Origin: Fen-1258 sp947085815
GTDB taxonomy: Bacteria; Bacteroidota; Ignavibacteria; Ignavibacteriales; Melioribacteraceae
Assembly (NCBI GenBank): GCA_947085815.1
Contig: CAMTXU010000020.1
Span: forward strand, 1 to 64,000
Length of the DNA stretch: 64,000 bases
Reading direction: 5' to 3'
Positions 54,003-63,376 of the stretch are shown piece after piece. Each line of letters starts with the position of its first letter. Position 1 is the first letter of the stretch. The notes beneath the pieces are model-generated. The model searched no databases and was not told the origin of the DNA. It saw only the letters and a list, made by a program, of their open reading frames with translations. A program made the position numbers and the translations under genes.

Positions 54003-54842
54003 TCACACTAATGCCCTTAATAAAATCATCAAGTAATCAAGTTTAGATAGTTTTGGACGAGTATCTAATACCTTATAATTTAACTTTTCAATTTTGCTCA
54101 GAATTTTTTCACCGCCAAGAATTGTTATATGAATTTGCAATCTTAATTCTTTTGGCAATCTTGAAATTAGTTTCCGTCCTTCCAAAAATAATTGTTTTGT
54201 TCTATCCACCTGATACACGAGTAACCGTTCAAAGTTAGTATTATTTTCTCTAAACTCAAATAGATTCTCACGCACCCCAAATTTTTGGAGTTCTTCCAAA
54301 GGGATGTAGAGACGATCTTTTTTGATGTCAATAGAAATATCCTGATAAAAATTTGTCAATTGAAGTGCTGTACAGATAGCATCAGAGAAACGAATTGATT
54401 CCAGATCTTTAATAGCGAAAAACTCAAGTATTATCCTGCCGACAGGATTGGCTGATCTTTCACAATAATTAATTATCTCACCAAAAGTCCGGTACCGTGT
54501 TGTGATAAGATCTTGTTTGAAGGCACTCAACAAATCATAAAAATATTTTGGTGAGAGTTTATACTCTGTAATTGTGTAATGTAGTGCGCGCCAAAAATCA
54601 TTTACATACATCCCATTCAAACAATTTCTCAGATGAATTTCATACAATTCTAAATTCTTCATTCTTCGTTCTACACTCTCATTTCCTTCATCAGCAATGT
54701 CATCTGCTTGCCGCGCGAATTGATAAACAACCGCTATATGCTTTCTTAAATGTCTGGGAAGAAAAAGCGAGACAACCGGAAAATTTTCGTAGTGGGATTT
54801 AGTAAAAAGAAGAGCCTGATTGTATGCTGTCTTTAACGAAAT
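54003..54842 (-). CDS. hpnC: HpnC squalene synthase-like enzyme, apparent ATT start
   Basis: Converts presqualene diphosphate to hydroxysqualene. An ATG exists only at 54662, which would give 219 residues lacking the first catalytic motif. The frame is open for 60 further codons and reads SLKTAYNQALLFTKSHYENF through YQFARQADDIADEGNES, with the first DxxxD; the second is in QLTNFYQDISIDIKKD. Full length from ATT 54842 is 279 residues, normal for HpnC. No ATG, GTG or TTG lies between the upstream in-frame TAA and that ATT. AAAAAAGG sits 7 nt before ATT, exactly right for a start. First gene of hpnCDE. Confidence 0.85.
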   Translation of the reverse strand: MSLKTAYNQALLFTKSHYENFPVVSLFLPRHLRKHIAVVYQFARQADDIADEGNESVERRMKNLELYEIHLRNCLNGMYVNDFWRALHYTITEYKLSPKYFYDLLSAFKQDLITTRYRTFGEIINYCERSANPVGRIILEFFAIKDLESIRFSDAICTALQLTNFYQDISIDIKKDRLYIPLEELQKFGVRENLFEFRENNTNFERLLVYQVDRTKQLFLEGRKLISRLPKELRLQIHITILGGEKILSKIEKLNYKVLDTRPKLSKLDYLMILLRALV

Positions 54843-54884
54843 ACAAATACCTTTTTTAAGTTACCAATTTGCAATAATAATACA

Positions 54885-54960
54885 ATTAACATTGTGCCCG
54901 AAACAGGACACCCCCGTAGGGATTTTCACGTAGTGATTCCTTCGGAACTTCGGGAGAATC
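54885..54960 (-). pseudogene. degenerate tRNA-Leu 3' copy with inverted-repeat insert
   Basis: TAACATTGTGCCCGAAACAG repeats, with changes, the sequence around the tRNA-Leu 3' end (TAACTTTGTGCCCAAAAGGG at 54967-54986) in the same orientation. It continues through the T arm region (GGACA..CCCCCGTAGGGATT). It then runs into TCCTTCGGAACTTCGGGA (54937-54954), a palindrome-like unit foreign to the tRNA. It sits directly 3' of the intact tRNA. Confidence 0.6.
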
Positions 54961-54974
54961 TACACTTAACTTTG

Positions 54975-55058
54975 TGCCCAAAAGGGGACTCGAACCCCTA
55001 CGAGATTGCTCTCACTAGCTCCTGAAGCTAGCGCGTCTACCAATTCCGCCATCCGGGC
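54975..55058 (-). tRNA. tRNA-Leu(CAG)
   Basis: Class II cloverleaf on the minus strand: acceptor GCCCGGA pairs with TTTGGGC (two G-T), anticodon loop TTCAGGA (CAG) in stem CTAGC/GCTAG, a long variable arm, T arm GTTCGAGTC and discriminator A. CCA is not encoded. Confidence 0.95.
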
Positions 55059-55201
55059 AAATATTTTTTTAACGACTTATTAAGCTTATTGCCAATAGAG
55101 TTTATCCCGCCTATATTTTTACCATTTGGCATTATCTTGGCGGGACCATCCGTGCAATTTTTCAAACCAAAAATAAAGAACGCTGGATTCTAAAACAAAA
55201 C

Positions 55202-57508
55202 TTAACGAATCTCTTTTGCCTCATGCCGAGTTGTATCTTTGTATTGAAATCGATCATAATATTTCATGCTGTTGTCGCGGAACGAATCGAAATAAGTGGG
55301 CATATCTTTCACATTTATTATATCGGTTAATGTTCCGGTACGGCAGTCAGGTGATGTCAACTTTGGATCACCATTCTCGAAAATTGACTCTTTACAAAAA
55401 TTTGCGCTAACAACATTGCCGCTTGCTGGCACAGTAAAATCTACTAATGGAAGTTTTAACTGCTCATAGACATCATGCATAAAAATTGCCCAGATTGGAA
55501 GTGCCGCTCTAGCACCTTGTCCGTAATCTCCAGTGAATGAAACCCGCTGATCATCAAAACCTACCCACACTCCGGCAGCGATTTGCGGAGTATATCCAAC
55601 ATACCAGGCATCGGCAAATTCTTGTGTCGTACCTGTCTTACCCGCTGCCGGGCGTTGAAAATTAAAACGCCCACGAGCCGCTTGTCCCGTACCTCTATCA
55701 ATTGCCGTCTGCAACATACTTGTAACTATGTAAGCAGTTTCTTCGGGAATTGCTTCACTTGTATTTGAGGTGAAGTTTTCCAACAATCCTTTTTCTTTAT
55801 CTTCTATCCTCAAAATAGAAATCGGTTCATTATAGATGCCGCGATTTGCCAGTGTAGCAAATGCATTGGTGAGTTCAAGAGGAGTTAGAACAGAAGTACC
55901 AAGCGCAATGGAAGGAACCAAATCTAATTTGGTTTTAATTCCCATCTTCTCAGCGAAATTACCGATCTTCCATAAAGGCGCATGCCCTTCAATTATTAAT
56001 CTTCCGGATACTATATTTAACGATTCTCTCAATGCATCCCTTAAGGTAACAAATCCACCCGTCGACCGGTCAAAATTTTCGGGCGACCAAGCTTTATTTG
56101 AGCCGTCATCAATGCTGAAGCGTTCATTCATAATTGGGTATGCCGGATATAAACCATTATCGATTGCTACAGAATACACAATTGGTTTGAAAGCGGATCC
56201 GGGCTGGCGTCTTATTTGGGTTGCATGATTGAGTCCATATAAAAATTTTGTATCTCTACCGCCTACCATTGCACGTATTTCACCATTTTTCGGATCCAGA
56301 ACAACAAATCCAACTTCAATTTTTCTTTCAGTCTGTTTTACGGAATCAATAAAAGCCGGATTGCGAAGAAGACGATTATAAACTTGGCTTTTCTCCTCTT
56401 TACTGCTTGCAGATCTATACAATGAGTTGTTCTTGATTGCTTTGTCAACTATCTCGTTAAGTATGGAAGCATATTTGGTCCAATTCCATTGCCGATCAAA
56501 TTGTTTTTGAAATTCATCGAGGTGAAGTTTTACGGCATTATTCGCAATCTTTTGCATCCTGCTGTCAAGGGAAGTATAGATGTTCAGTCCGTCTTGGTAA
56601 ATATCTCCATACTTTCCACCAAATTTTGTCATTTGTTGACGAATATACTCCAGGAAATGCGGAGCTATATTACCGTGAATTCCTTCCTCAATTTTTTTAT
56701 AAGAAAGTTTTATTGGCTCGAGTTTTAATTTTTCATATTGATACTCACTCAAGAAATTCTCGTTAACCATATTCTGCATAACAAGATTTCTTCTTTGAAA
56801 GGAGTTATCATATTTGTCAAACGGATCGTACCGGACGGAAGATTTAAGAAGCGAAATTAAAACACCAGCATCGGTAACAGAGAGATCTTTAACAAGTTTG
56901 TTAAAATATACTCTCGCTGCTACATTAAGACCATATGCACCGTGTCCAAAATATGAAGTATTGAAATACATTTCCAAAATTTCTCGTTTGGTGTAAGTCT
57001 TCTCAATTTGTATGGCGGTTATCCATTCTCTAATTTTTCTGATCACAGTTCCGCGCGTTGATTCTTTTTTAGCTTTCAGTCTATATAAATTTTTTGCCAG
57101 TTGTTGGGTAATTGTGCTGGCTCCTTCACGCCTGAATAGGAAAATATTTTTGACCATTGCTTTTATAAAGCGTTGAAGATCAACACCCCAGTGGCTGTAA
57201 AAATTTTTATCTTCCGTAGCTATCAATGCATTAACAACGTGAGCCGGAATGCTATCTATTCTTACTTCAATTCGATTTTCGATGAAGAATGACCCAATCA
57301 ATTCACCATCCCGGCTCCAGACATTGCTCGCGAGTTGGGCAGTGGGACTTTCAAGATCCTCAAGAGAAGGCAAACCCTCATAAACATATTGCATCAAAAG
57401 AAAAACTGCGGCAAATATTAGAATCGCACTACTCCATAAAATATATTTTAAAGATTTCTTTTTAGCTTTTTTCTGTTTGTTCTTGAGTGGCGTTTGTTTG
57501 ATGTTCAT
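55202..57508 (-). CDS. penicillin-binding protein 1A (bifunctional)
   Basis: Class A PBP that polymerises and cross-links peptidoglycan. About 768 residues: N-terminal basic stretch and membrane segment (about 22-42), glycosyltransferase domain with ATEDKNFYSHWGVD (catalytic Glu) and GASTITQQLAKNLY, then a transpeptidase with SAFK in RQPGSAFKPIVY, SLN in LRESLNIVSG and KTG in AAGKTGTTQEFADAWYVGY. The start is the Met at 57508 (MNIKQTP); an in-frame TTG 15 bp upstream lies inside the end of lpxH. Confidence 0.93.
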   Translation of the reverse strand: MNIKQTPLKNKQKKAKKKSLKYILWSSAILIFAAVFLLMQYVYEGLPSLEDLESPTAQLASNVWSRDGELIGSFFIENRIEVRIDSIPAHVVNALIATEDKNFYSHWGVDLQRFIKAMVKNIFLFRREGASTITQQLAKNLYRLKAKKESTRGTVIRKIREWITAIQIEKTYTKREILEMYFNTSYFGHGAYGLNVAARVYFNKLVKDLSVTDAGVLISLLKSSVRYDPFDKYDNSFQRRNLVMQNMVNENFLSEYQYEKLKLEPIKLSYKKIEEGIHGNIAPHFLEYIRQQMTKFGGKYGDIYQDGLNIYTSLDSRMQKIANNAVKLHLDEFQKQFDRQWNWTKYASILNEIVDKAIKNNSLYRSASSKEEKSQVYNRLLRNPAFIDSVKQTERKIEVGFVVLDPKNGEIRAMVGGRDTKFLYGLNHATQIRRQPGSAFKPIVYSVAIDNGLYPAYPIMNERFSIDDGSNKAWSPENFDRSTGGFVTLRDALRESLNIVSGRLIIEGHAPLWKIGNFAEKMGIKTKLDLVPSIALGTSVLTPLELTNAFATLANRGIYNEPISILRIEDKEKGLLENFTSNTSEAIPEETAYIVTSMLQTAIDRGTGQAARGRFNFQRPAAGKTGTTQEFADAWYVGYTPQIAAGVWVGFDDQRVSFTGDYGQGARAALPIWAIFMHDVYEQLKLPLVDFTVPASGNVVSANFCKESIFENGDPKLTSPDCRTGTLTDIINVKDMPTYFDSFRDNSMKYYDRFQYKDTTRHEAKEIR

Positions 57509-57509
57509 C

Positions 57510-58238
57510 TTATTCCCAGTCAATTATCTCGAATGTTTCTGTAAATTTTCCGTAACATGGCTGATCCAGCCAGGTGCCAAGGTTTACGTATGTACCCTGC
57601 TTATATTTTTCTAAACTGCGATTGTGCGAATGACCAAATATAACGTAATCATATCCGGAATCAATTTTCGATTTAGCGGCTTCAGCCAATCCGTCAAGCA
57701 TGCCGTAATTTTTATTTGACGTATAATCCCGGCTGGTCTTACTCGTTGCGCTAGCAATCTTAATTCCAAGATCCGGATGGACCAGAGAATATATTTTTTG
57801 CAATGATTTATTACGCAATACTCTTTTTAATATCTTGTAACCCAAATCGTTTTTCACCATTCCATCACCGTGTGCAATAAAAAATTTTCCCCCATTCAGG
57901 ATTAAATCGATCGGCACATGATACATCAGCGCACCAATCTCCTTCTCAAAAAAATCACGATGAAGAAAATCATGATTGCCGATTATATAGTGAATTTTTT
58001 TTCCGGAGTCGGAATAATCCGAGAGAGCCGCAAGAGTTCTAATAAACCCTTTCTGAATTACTCGTTTGTATTCAAACCAGTAATCAAATAGATCGCCAAT
58101 TATAAATAATTCGTCAGATGAATCTTTAGCATGATTTAAGAACCGAACAAGTTTTTTTTCCATCTCCCTTTCAATTTTAGGAGAACGGAGACCAAGGTGG
58201 ATATCCGAAATAAAGTAATAAGTTTTAGCTGAGGTCAT
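57510..58238 (-). CDS. lpxH: UDP-2,3-diacylglucosamine diphosphatase
   Basis: Lipid A pathway phosphoesterase. 242 residues with the calcineurin-like metal motifs FISDIHLGL (9-17), IIGDLFDYW (45-53), IIGNHDFLH (80-88), FIAHGDGM and FGHSHNRSLEKY. The ATG overlaps the M1 peptidase stop (ATGA). Presence of lipid A synthesis supports a Gram-negative envelope. Assignment to LpxH rather than a general phosphoesterase rests on the full motif set and length. Confidence 0.87.
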   Translation of the reverse strand: MTSAKTYYFISDIHLGLRSPKIEREMEKKLVRFLNHAKDSSDELFIIGDLFDYWFEYKRVIQKGFIRTLAALSDYSDSGKKIHYIIGNHDFLHRDFFEKEIGALMYHVPIDLILNGGKFFIAHGDGMVKNDLGYKILKRVLRNKSLQKIYSLVHPDLGIKIASATSKTSRDYTSNKNYGMLDGLAEAAKSKIDSGYDYVIFGHSHNRSLEKYKQGTYVNLGTWLDQPCYGKFTETFEIIDWE

Positions 58239-59995
58239 TTCTTAATTTCTTCCGGTGAAATATTAATTTTAGCCAGCAACCAGCCTTCAGGATCCAATAT
58301 AACTTGATCCGGTTGATTCTTCGATTCAATATTGAATGTAACTTCCTTGCCCTCTATTAAATTGGTTGAGGTTTGTGAAGTACCCGCTTTATCAAAAACA
58401 AATTTAATATCAAGCGGAAATTTATAAATATCATAACCTTTTTGTAACTGTTTTATTTTGACTATTGTGATATAATTTTCTTTAACCTTCTTGGTTGACC
58501 AATTGCAATCAAGCTCAATAATTCCCTCACCTTTGTAAACCCATTGATCGAAGAAAGTTCTCATATTTTTCTTTGATATTTTTTCGCATATTGATTTGAA
58601 GTCATTTGTAGATGCGTTTCTGTATTTATATTGCTTGAAATACTCCCGTAATATTTTAAGGAAGTTTATCTCACCCACTTCCCTTCTAAGCATATGCAAA
58701 ACCCATGCGCCCTTATTATAGATCAATGAGCTGAAAAGAGCGTTGCCGGGATTATAAAGTGTGCCGCTCGGAAACATTCCGGACTTGGCTCTAAGAGTTG
58801 ATTGAAGCGCTCTAATATCACTCTGTTTTTCCCAATAGAGGGCTTCTGAATAAGTTGCAAAACCTTCGTTGAGCCATATATCCTTCCAGGTTTTTGGCCC
58901 TACAGCATTTCCCCACCAGTGATGTGCAAGTTCATGAATCAACATATCCGAAAATAATTTTCTACCCGAAATAAAATTTGAACCAATACCGGTGATTGTT
59001 TGGCTTTCCATTGCACCGGTTTGCCACCAAAATTCCGCTACACTGTATTTTTCCTTTACAAACGGATAAGCCCCAAATAATTCCTCGAATGTTTTAATAT
59101 ATTTTGGATGATCTGAGAAATCGTGCTGCGCATCGGCAATATTTTGGGGAAGCGCATAGTAGGATAGATCCAATGTATCTCCGCTAATAGATAAATATTT
59201 CTGGGAAATAGTTTTATAATTCCCGGAATAAAGTGCAATTAAATACGTTGAGATTGGGTAAATAGTTTTCCAATGGTAAGTTTTTAGAGCACCGGCTGAG
59301 GTTGTTGTGATCAATTTCCCGTTGGAGAGAGATACATCAGATGAGTCGTTTGTAATGTAAATGTCCATCAGTGCTTTATCGTCCGGAAGATCAATGCAGG
59401 GAAACCATGTTGAGGCAAAAACGGGTTCGTTAAGAGTGTAAACTTGTGTATGGTTTTCGACCTTCTCAAAATTAAAGGAACCAAAACCTAAACTTTTTGG
59501 AGTCCCTTCATAAACAACTTTGATGGCTGCCGTATCTATCATTCGATCATTCTTTTCTATGCTTAAGAGTTTTTCCGAGCGATCATATTTTACTTTCTTA
59601 CCGTTTAAGTGAAGATTGTGAATTGCAAGATTATCGTAAAAATTAACTTCTATCCTGGGTGATTGTTTATCATTTATTTTCATTAGGATAGTTACTTCAC
59701 CCTCTATTCTCTTCTGATTGGGGTATAATTGTATTTTAATTTCATAATGAAGAACATCAACAGTTCTCTGACTTTTAGGATTATATGATATTAACTCTTT
59801 TTCGTCAAAGTTTTCTAACCGGTAAGCAAGATTAATCAGTTTACTGCTTTCTGTAGGTAAATTGTATTGGTTAATTACCCACCGCATTGTAAAAAATCCA
59901 ATCGCGACCACAATTATTAAAATGGTTGATGAGATAAGAAAGATTAATTTTCGATTACGCATCAATATATTGAGGAATTTTGAATTTGATTTCAT
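58235..59995 (-). CDS. M1-family metallopeptidase
   Basis: Membrane-anchored gluzincin aminopeptidase. An N-terminal signal anchor (ILMRNRKLIFLISSTILIIVVAIGFF) is followed by a beta domain and the catalytic HELAHHWWGNAVGPKTWKDIWLNEGFATYSEALY. That provides HExxH and the third ligand Glu 18 residues on. The exopeptidase motif is GAMES in WWQTGAMESQTI. Start taken as ATG 59995; a TTG at 60025 adds ten residues and has no clear ribosome site. It is the first gene of the M1-lpxH-PBP1A run. Confidence 0.88.
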   Translation of the reverse strand: MKSNSKFLNILMRNRKLIFLISSTILIIVVAIGFFTMRWVINQYNLPTESSKLINLAYRLENFDEKELISYNPKSQRTVDVLHYEIKIQLYPNQKRIEGEVTILMKINDKQSPRIEVNFYDNLAIHNLHLNGKKVKYDRSEKLLSIEKNDRMIDTAAIKVVYEGTPKSLGFGSFNFEKVENHTQVYTLNEPVFASTWFPCIDLPDDKALMDIYITNDSSDVSLSNGKLITTTSAGALKTYHWKTIYPISTYLIALYSGNYKTISQKYLSISGDTLDLSYYALPQNIADAQHDFSDHPKYIKTFEELFGAYPFVKEKYSVAEFWWQTGAMESQTITGIGSNFISGRKLFSDMLIHELAHHWWGNAVGPKTWKDIWLNEGFATYSEALYWEKQSDIRALQSTLRAKSGMFPSGTLYNPGNALFSSLIYNKGAWVLHMLRREVGEINFLKILREYFKQYKYRNASTNDFKSICEKISKKNMRTFFDQWVYKGEGIIELDCNWSTKKVKENYITIVKIKQLQKGYDIYKFPLDIKFVFDKAGTSQTSTNLIEGKEVTFNIESKNQPDQVILDPEGWLLAKINISPEEIKK

Positions 59996-60071
59996 AGCAA
60001 AGTTAACAATTTCTTTAATTGCCAATCAATTCTTAATTAGATATATTTAATTAAAATACTTCGAGAATGAG

Positions 60072-61310
60072 ATGGCTTATACAGGCGCGGCAATTCTGAG
60101 AAAAACTTTGACAATGATTTTAGCGGGCGGACAAGGAGAACGACTTTTCCCACTGACACAAGAGCGCACTAAACCCTCTGTTCCATTCGGCGGGAAATAT
60201 CGGATTATTGATTTCACTCTTTCAAATTGCTTGAATTCCGGTTTTAGAAAAATTTATGTGATTACTCAGTATAAGTCCGATTCACTCAACCGGCATATTT
60301 ATGAAGCATGGAATATTTTTAATCCTGAGCTAAAAGAATTTATCTACTCAATTCCTCCGCAACTTAAAACGAGCAATAATTGGTATTTAGGAACAGCAAA
60401 CGCTATCCAGCAGAATTTTAATTTGATTGAGGATGAAAACTATAATTGGGTCTTGATACTCTCCGGCGATCACATCTACAAAATGGATTACATGAAAATG
60501 ATTCAGTATCACATTGAAAAACAAGCGGATCTTTCTTTAGCTGCTATCGAAGTTCCAAAATCGCAAGCATCCCGTTTCGGCGTTATAAACATTGACCCAA
60601 AATATAAAGTTCTTGCATTTATCGAAAAGCCGAAGAACCCTCCCGTTATTCCGGATAAACCGGATTCATCTTTTGTGAATATGGGAATTTATGTGTTCAA
60701 CGCGACGCTGTTAAAAGAAGTGATTTCCAAAATGGAAATAGAGAAAGTTCCGAATTATGATTTTGGAAAAGATGTTATTCCCTACATGTTAAAAAATAAT
60801 TTTCACGTGCAGGCATACAGATTTATTGATGAGAATAAAAAAGATGAACCATATTGGGTGGATGTCGGAACAATTGACAGTTATTATGCAGCAAGTATGG
60901 ATCTGATAAACGTGAATCCTCATTTCAATTTATATGATAGCGACTGGACACTAAGAGCACAACAACAGCAGTATCCTCCAACCAAAACAGTTTCTCACGA
61001 AGGCGAACGCATTGGACGAGCAATCAATTCATTAATCTCTGACGGAACGATTATATCCGGTGGATTAGTGGAACGCTCAATTATAGGATTCAATGTTCGG
61101 GTCAATAGTTATTCATATGTAACCGATTCTATAATTATGGATAACTGCAAAATAGGGCGGCATGCAAGAATAAGAAGAACTATAATAGACAAAAATGTAT
61201 CGGTACCGGAAGGCTTTGAAATTGGTTTTGATACAGAAACGGATAAAAAGCGTTTCCCTGTTTCTGAAACCGGCATTGTTGTTGTCCCAAAGAACTATAG
61301 TTTTGAATAA
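60072..61310 (+). CDS. glgC: glucose-1-phosphate adenylyltransferase
   Basis: Makes ADP-glucose, the first committed step of glycogen synthesis. 412 residues. N-terminal GGQGERLFPLTQERTKPSVPFGGKYRIIDFTLSNCLNSG (about 19-57) contains the activator and nucleotide sites. ILSGDHIYKMDY (about 134-145) and FIEKPKNP (the glucose-1-phosphate Lys) follow. The C-terminal left-handed beta helix includes SYVTDSIIMDNCKIGRHARIRRTIIDKNV. It is transcribed divergently from the M1 gene across a 76-bp gap. Confidence 0.94.
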   Translation: MAYTGAAILRKTLTMILAGGQGERLFPLTQERTKPSVPFGGKYRIIDFTLSNCLNSGFRKIYVITQYKSDSLNRHIYEAWNIFNPELKEFIYSIPPQLKTSNNWYLGTANAIQQNFNLIEDENYNWVLILSGDHIYKMDYMKMIQYHIEKQADLSLAAIEVPKSQASRFGVINIDPKYKVLAFIEKPKNPPVIPDKPDSSFVNMGIYVFNATLLKEVISKMEIEKVPNYDFGKDVIPYMLKNNFHVQAYRFIDENKKDEPYWVDVGTIDSYYAASMDLINVNPHFNLYDSDWTLRAQQQQYPPTKTVSHEGERIGRAINSLISDGTIISGGLVERSIIGFNVRVNSYSYVTDSIIMDNCKIGRHARIRRTIIDKNVSVPEGFEIGFDTETDKKRFPVSETGIVVVPKNYSFE

Positions 61311-61330
61311 TATTTCTCTTACGAAATAAA

Positions 61331-61508
61331 TTGAGGTTGTTTCAAAAGTTCTTTGTGATTCCTTTGTGATTTTGTATCCTATGCCGAAGGCATCCCTTCG
61401 GGAGTAGCAGTAGTAGGTTTTTCTGTGAACAACTAATTTATTAATCGCCACAAAGTCACCAAGACTCAAAGAACCACAAAGTTCTTTTCACTTTTGATAC
61501 AACCTCAT
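61331..61508. repeat. 178-bp MITE-like element
   Basis: TGAGGTTGTTTCAAAAG at the left end is matched in inverse by CTTTTGATACAACCTCA at the right (one mismatch in the core). Inside, CTTTGTG/CACAAAG motifs pair along much of the length and CCGAAGG-catc-CCTTCGG is a nested hairpin. No reading frame. It lies between glgC and uvrC. Confidence 0.7.
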
Positions 61509-61528
61509 TCGGAAAATACGATATAGAT

Positions 61529-63346
61529 ATGAATCAACAACTTCAGGACAAATTAGACTCACTTCCCTCATTACCTGGAATTTACCAATTCCTCAATTCC
61601 AAAGAGAAAGTGATTTATGTTGGCAAGGCAAAAAATTTGCGGAGTCGTGTTCGTTCATACTTTAAGAGCAATGTTGATTCTCCTAAAACGGCAATCCTTG
61701 TTTCAAAAATTTCCGATCTGCATCTGATTATTACCAATAGCGAAATAGAAGCGCTTGTCCTTGAAAATAATTTGATTAAAGATCTTAAACCGCGCTACAA
61801 TATCCTCTTAAAAGACGATAAAACCTTCCCCTACATTCGTGTAACAAATGAACCTTTCCCGCAGATTTTCCCGACACGAAACATTGTAAAGGATGGATCA
61901 AAATATTTTGGTCCTTACACAGAAGTAAAGAATATGAAAAATTCTTTGCGTGTGATGAATAAAATTTTCAAGATCAGAAGCTGCAAGTACGATATCAATC
62001 AAGAGACTATTGACAAGAAAAGAATTAAAGTCTGTTTGGATTTTCACATTAAGAAGTGCGATGGACCATGCGAGGGACTTGTAACACGAGATCATTACAA
62101 TGGAATGGTTGACCAAGTAATTAAAGTATTGAAGGGAAGAACTGATGAGCTAATTGGTGAATTGAAAACTCAAATGGATAATTCGTCATCAAAATTAGAA
62201 TTTGAAAAGGCTGCCGACCTACGCGACAGAATTAATCAGCTGCAAATTTATACTTCAAAACAAAAAGTGGTTAGTGGTGATCTTGAAGACCGTGATATAA
62301 TCAGCGCGGCATATGAAGGAAAAGATGTAGCCGCAACTATCTTAAATATAAGATCCGGCAAGCTCGTTGGTAAACGACAGTTAAATTTAAGCTGTGAAGT
62401 TAATGAAGAGGCAAGACAAATCTATGCGGCTATAATTAAATTTTATTACGGTGAGTTCATTGAAGTCCCACGCGAAATAATTATAGAGACCGAACCGGAA
62501 GAATCCGATTCTTTGATTGAATGGCTCAATACTAAAGCAGTAAAGAAATGCAAATTTGTTATTCCACAAAAACAGAGTGACGCAAAATCTCTTTTGATGA
62601 TGTGTAAACAGAATGCTCAACTTCAGCTAAAGGAAATCCAGTTACAGAAAATGAAGAAGGAAGGGAATGTTCCTTATGCTTTGTCTGCGCTTCAAAGAGA
62701 TTTACATTTGAAAAAACTTCCACGTGTGATAGAATGTTTTGATAACAGCAATCTTCAAGGAAGCGATGCGGTTGCAAGCATGGTGGTTTTTGTTGACGGT
62801 AAACCGAAAAAAAGTTTGTACCGCAAGTTTATCATTAAAACTGTTGAAGGACCTGATGACTTTGCGAGCATGCGGGAAATTATTCATCGCCGTTACAGCC
62901 GATTAATGGGAGAAAATCTGCCGCTGCCGGATTTGATTATGGTTGACGGGGGCAAAGGACAATTATCGAGCGCAATTACTTCACTTGATGAACTTGGAAT
63001 GAAAAATTACGAAATAATTGGACTTGCAAAGAGATTGGAAGAAGTTTTTCTAACGGGTGAACCGGAAGCGCAATCAATTCCTAAAACATCATCAAGCTTA
63101 AAACTGCTTCAACATCTTCGGGATGAAGCACACCGCTTTGCAATCTCATTTCACCGTGAACGCAGAAGCAAAAGGACATTTACAAGCGAGTTGCTGGAAA
63201 TAAAAGGAATTGGTGAAAAGGTTGCGCAGAAACTTTTAACAAGTTTTAGTTTGGATGAGATAAAGTCTGCCGATGAGTCAAAACTTGCTGAAGTAATTGG
63301 CAAGTCAAAAGCGAAATTGGTATTTGAACATTACAGACATATTTAA
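61529..63346 (+). CDS. uvrC: UvrABC system subunit C
   Basis: Dual-incision endonuclease of nucleotide excision repair. 605 residues. N-terminal GIY-YIG nuclease domain (LPGIYQFLNSKEKVIYVGKAKNLRSRVRSYF, 14-44), the cysteine cluster CKYDI...CLDFHIKKCDGPCEG, UVR motif LEFEKAADLRDRINQL (about 213-228), the RNase H-like nuclease domain starting RVIECFDNSNLQGSDAVASMVVF with DLIMVDGGKGQL, and C-terminal helix-hairpin-helix motifs. It is a separate lineage from the small GIY-YIG pseudogene at 27413. Confidence 0.96.
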   Translation: MNQQLQDKLDSLPSLPGIYQFLNSKEKVIYVGKAKNLRSRVRSYFKSNVDSPKTAILVSKISDLHLIITNSEIEALVLENNLIKDLKPRYNILLKDDKTFPYIRVTNEPFPQIFPTRNIVKDGSKYFGPYTEVKNMKNSLRVMNKIFKIRSCKYDINQETIDKKRIKVCLDFHIKKCDGPCEGLVTRDHYNGMVDQVIKVLKGRTDELIGELKTQMDNSSSKLEFEKAADLRDRINQLQIYTSKQKVVSGDLEDRDIISAAYEGKDVAATILNIRSGKLVGKRQLNLSCEVNEEARQIYAAIIKFYYGEFIEVPREIIIETEPEESDSLIEWLNTKAVKKCKFVIPQKQSDAKSLLMMCKQNAQLQLKEIQLQKMKKEGNVPYALSALQRDLHLKKLPRVIECFDNSNLQGSDAVASMVVFVDGKPKKSLYRKFIIKTVEGPDDFASMREIIHRRYSRLMGENLPLPDLIMVDGGKGQLSSAITSLDELGMKNYEIIGLAKRLEEVFLTGEPEAQSIPKTSSSLKLLQHLRDEAHRFAISFHRERRSKRTFTSELLEIKGIGEKVAQKLLTSFSLDEIKSADESKLAEVIGKSKAKLVFEHYRHI

Positions 63347-63376
63347 ATATGATGTTACTAACTATAGCATCATCTT

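Noticed and set aside
54003..54662. hpnC as a truncated 219-residue protein or pseudogene
   Set aside because: The upstream 60 codons are open, conserved and contain the first catalytic motif; the missing part is only a standard start codon.
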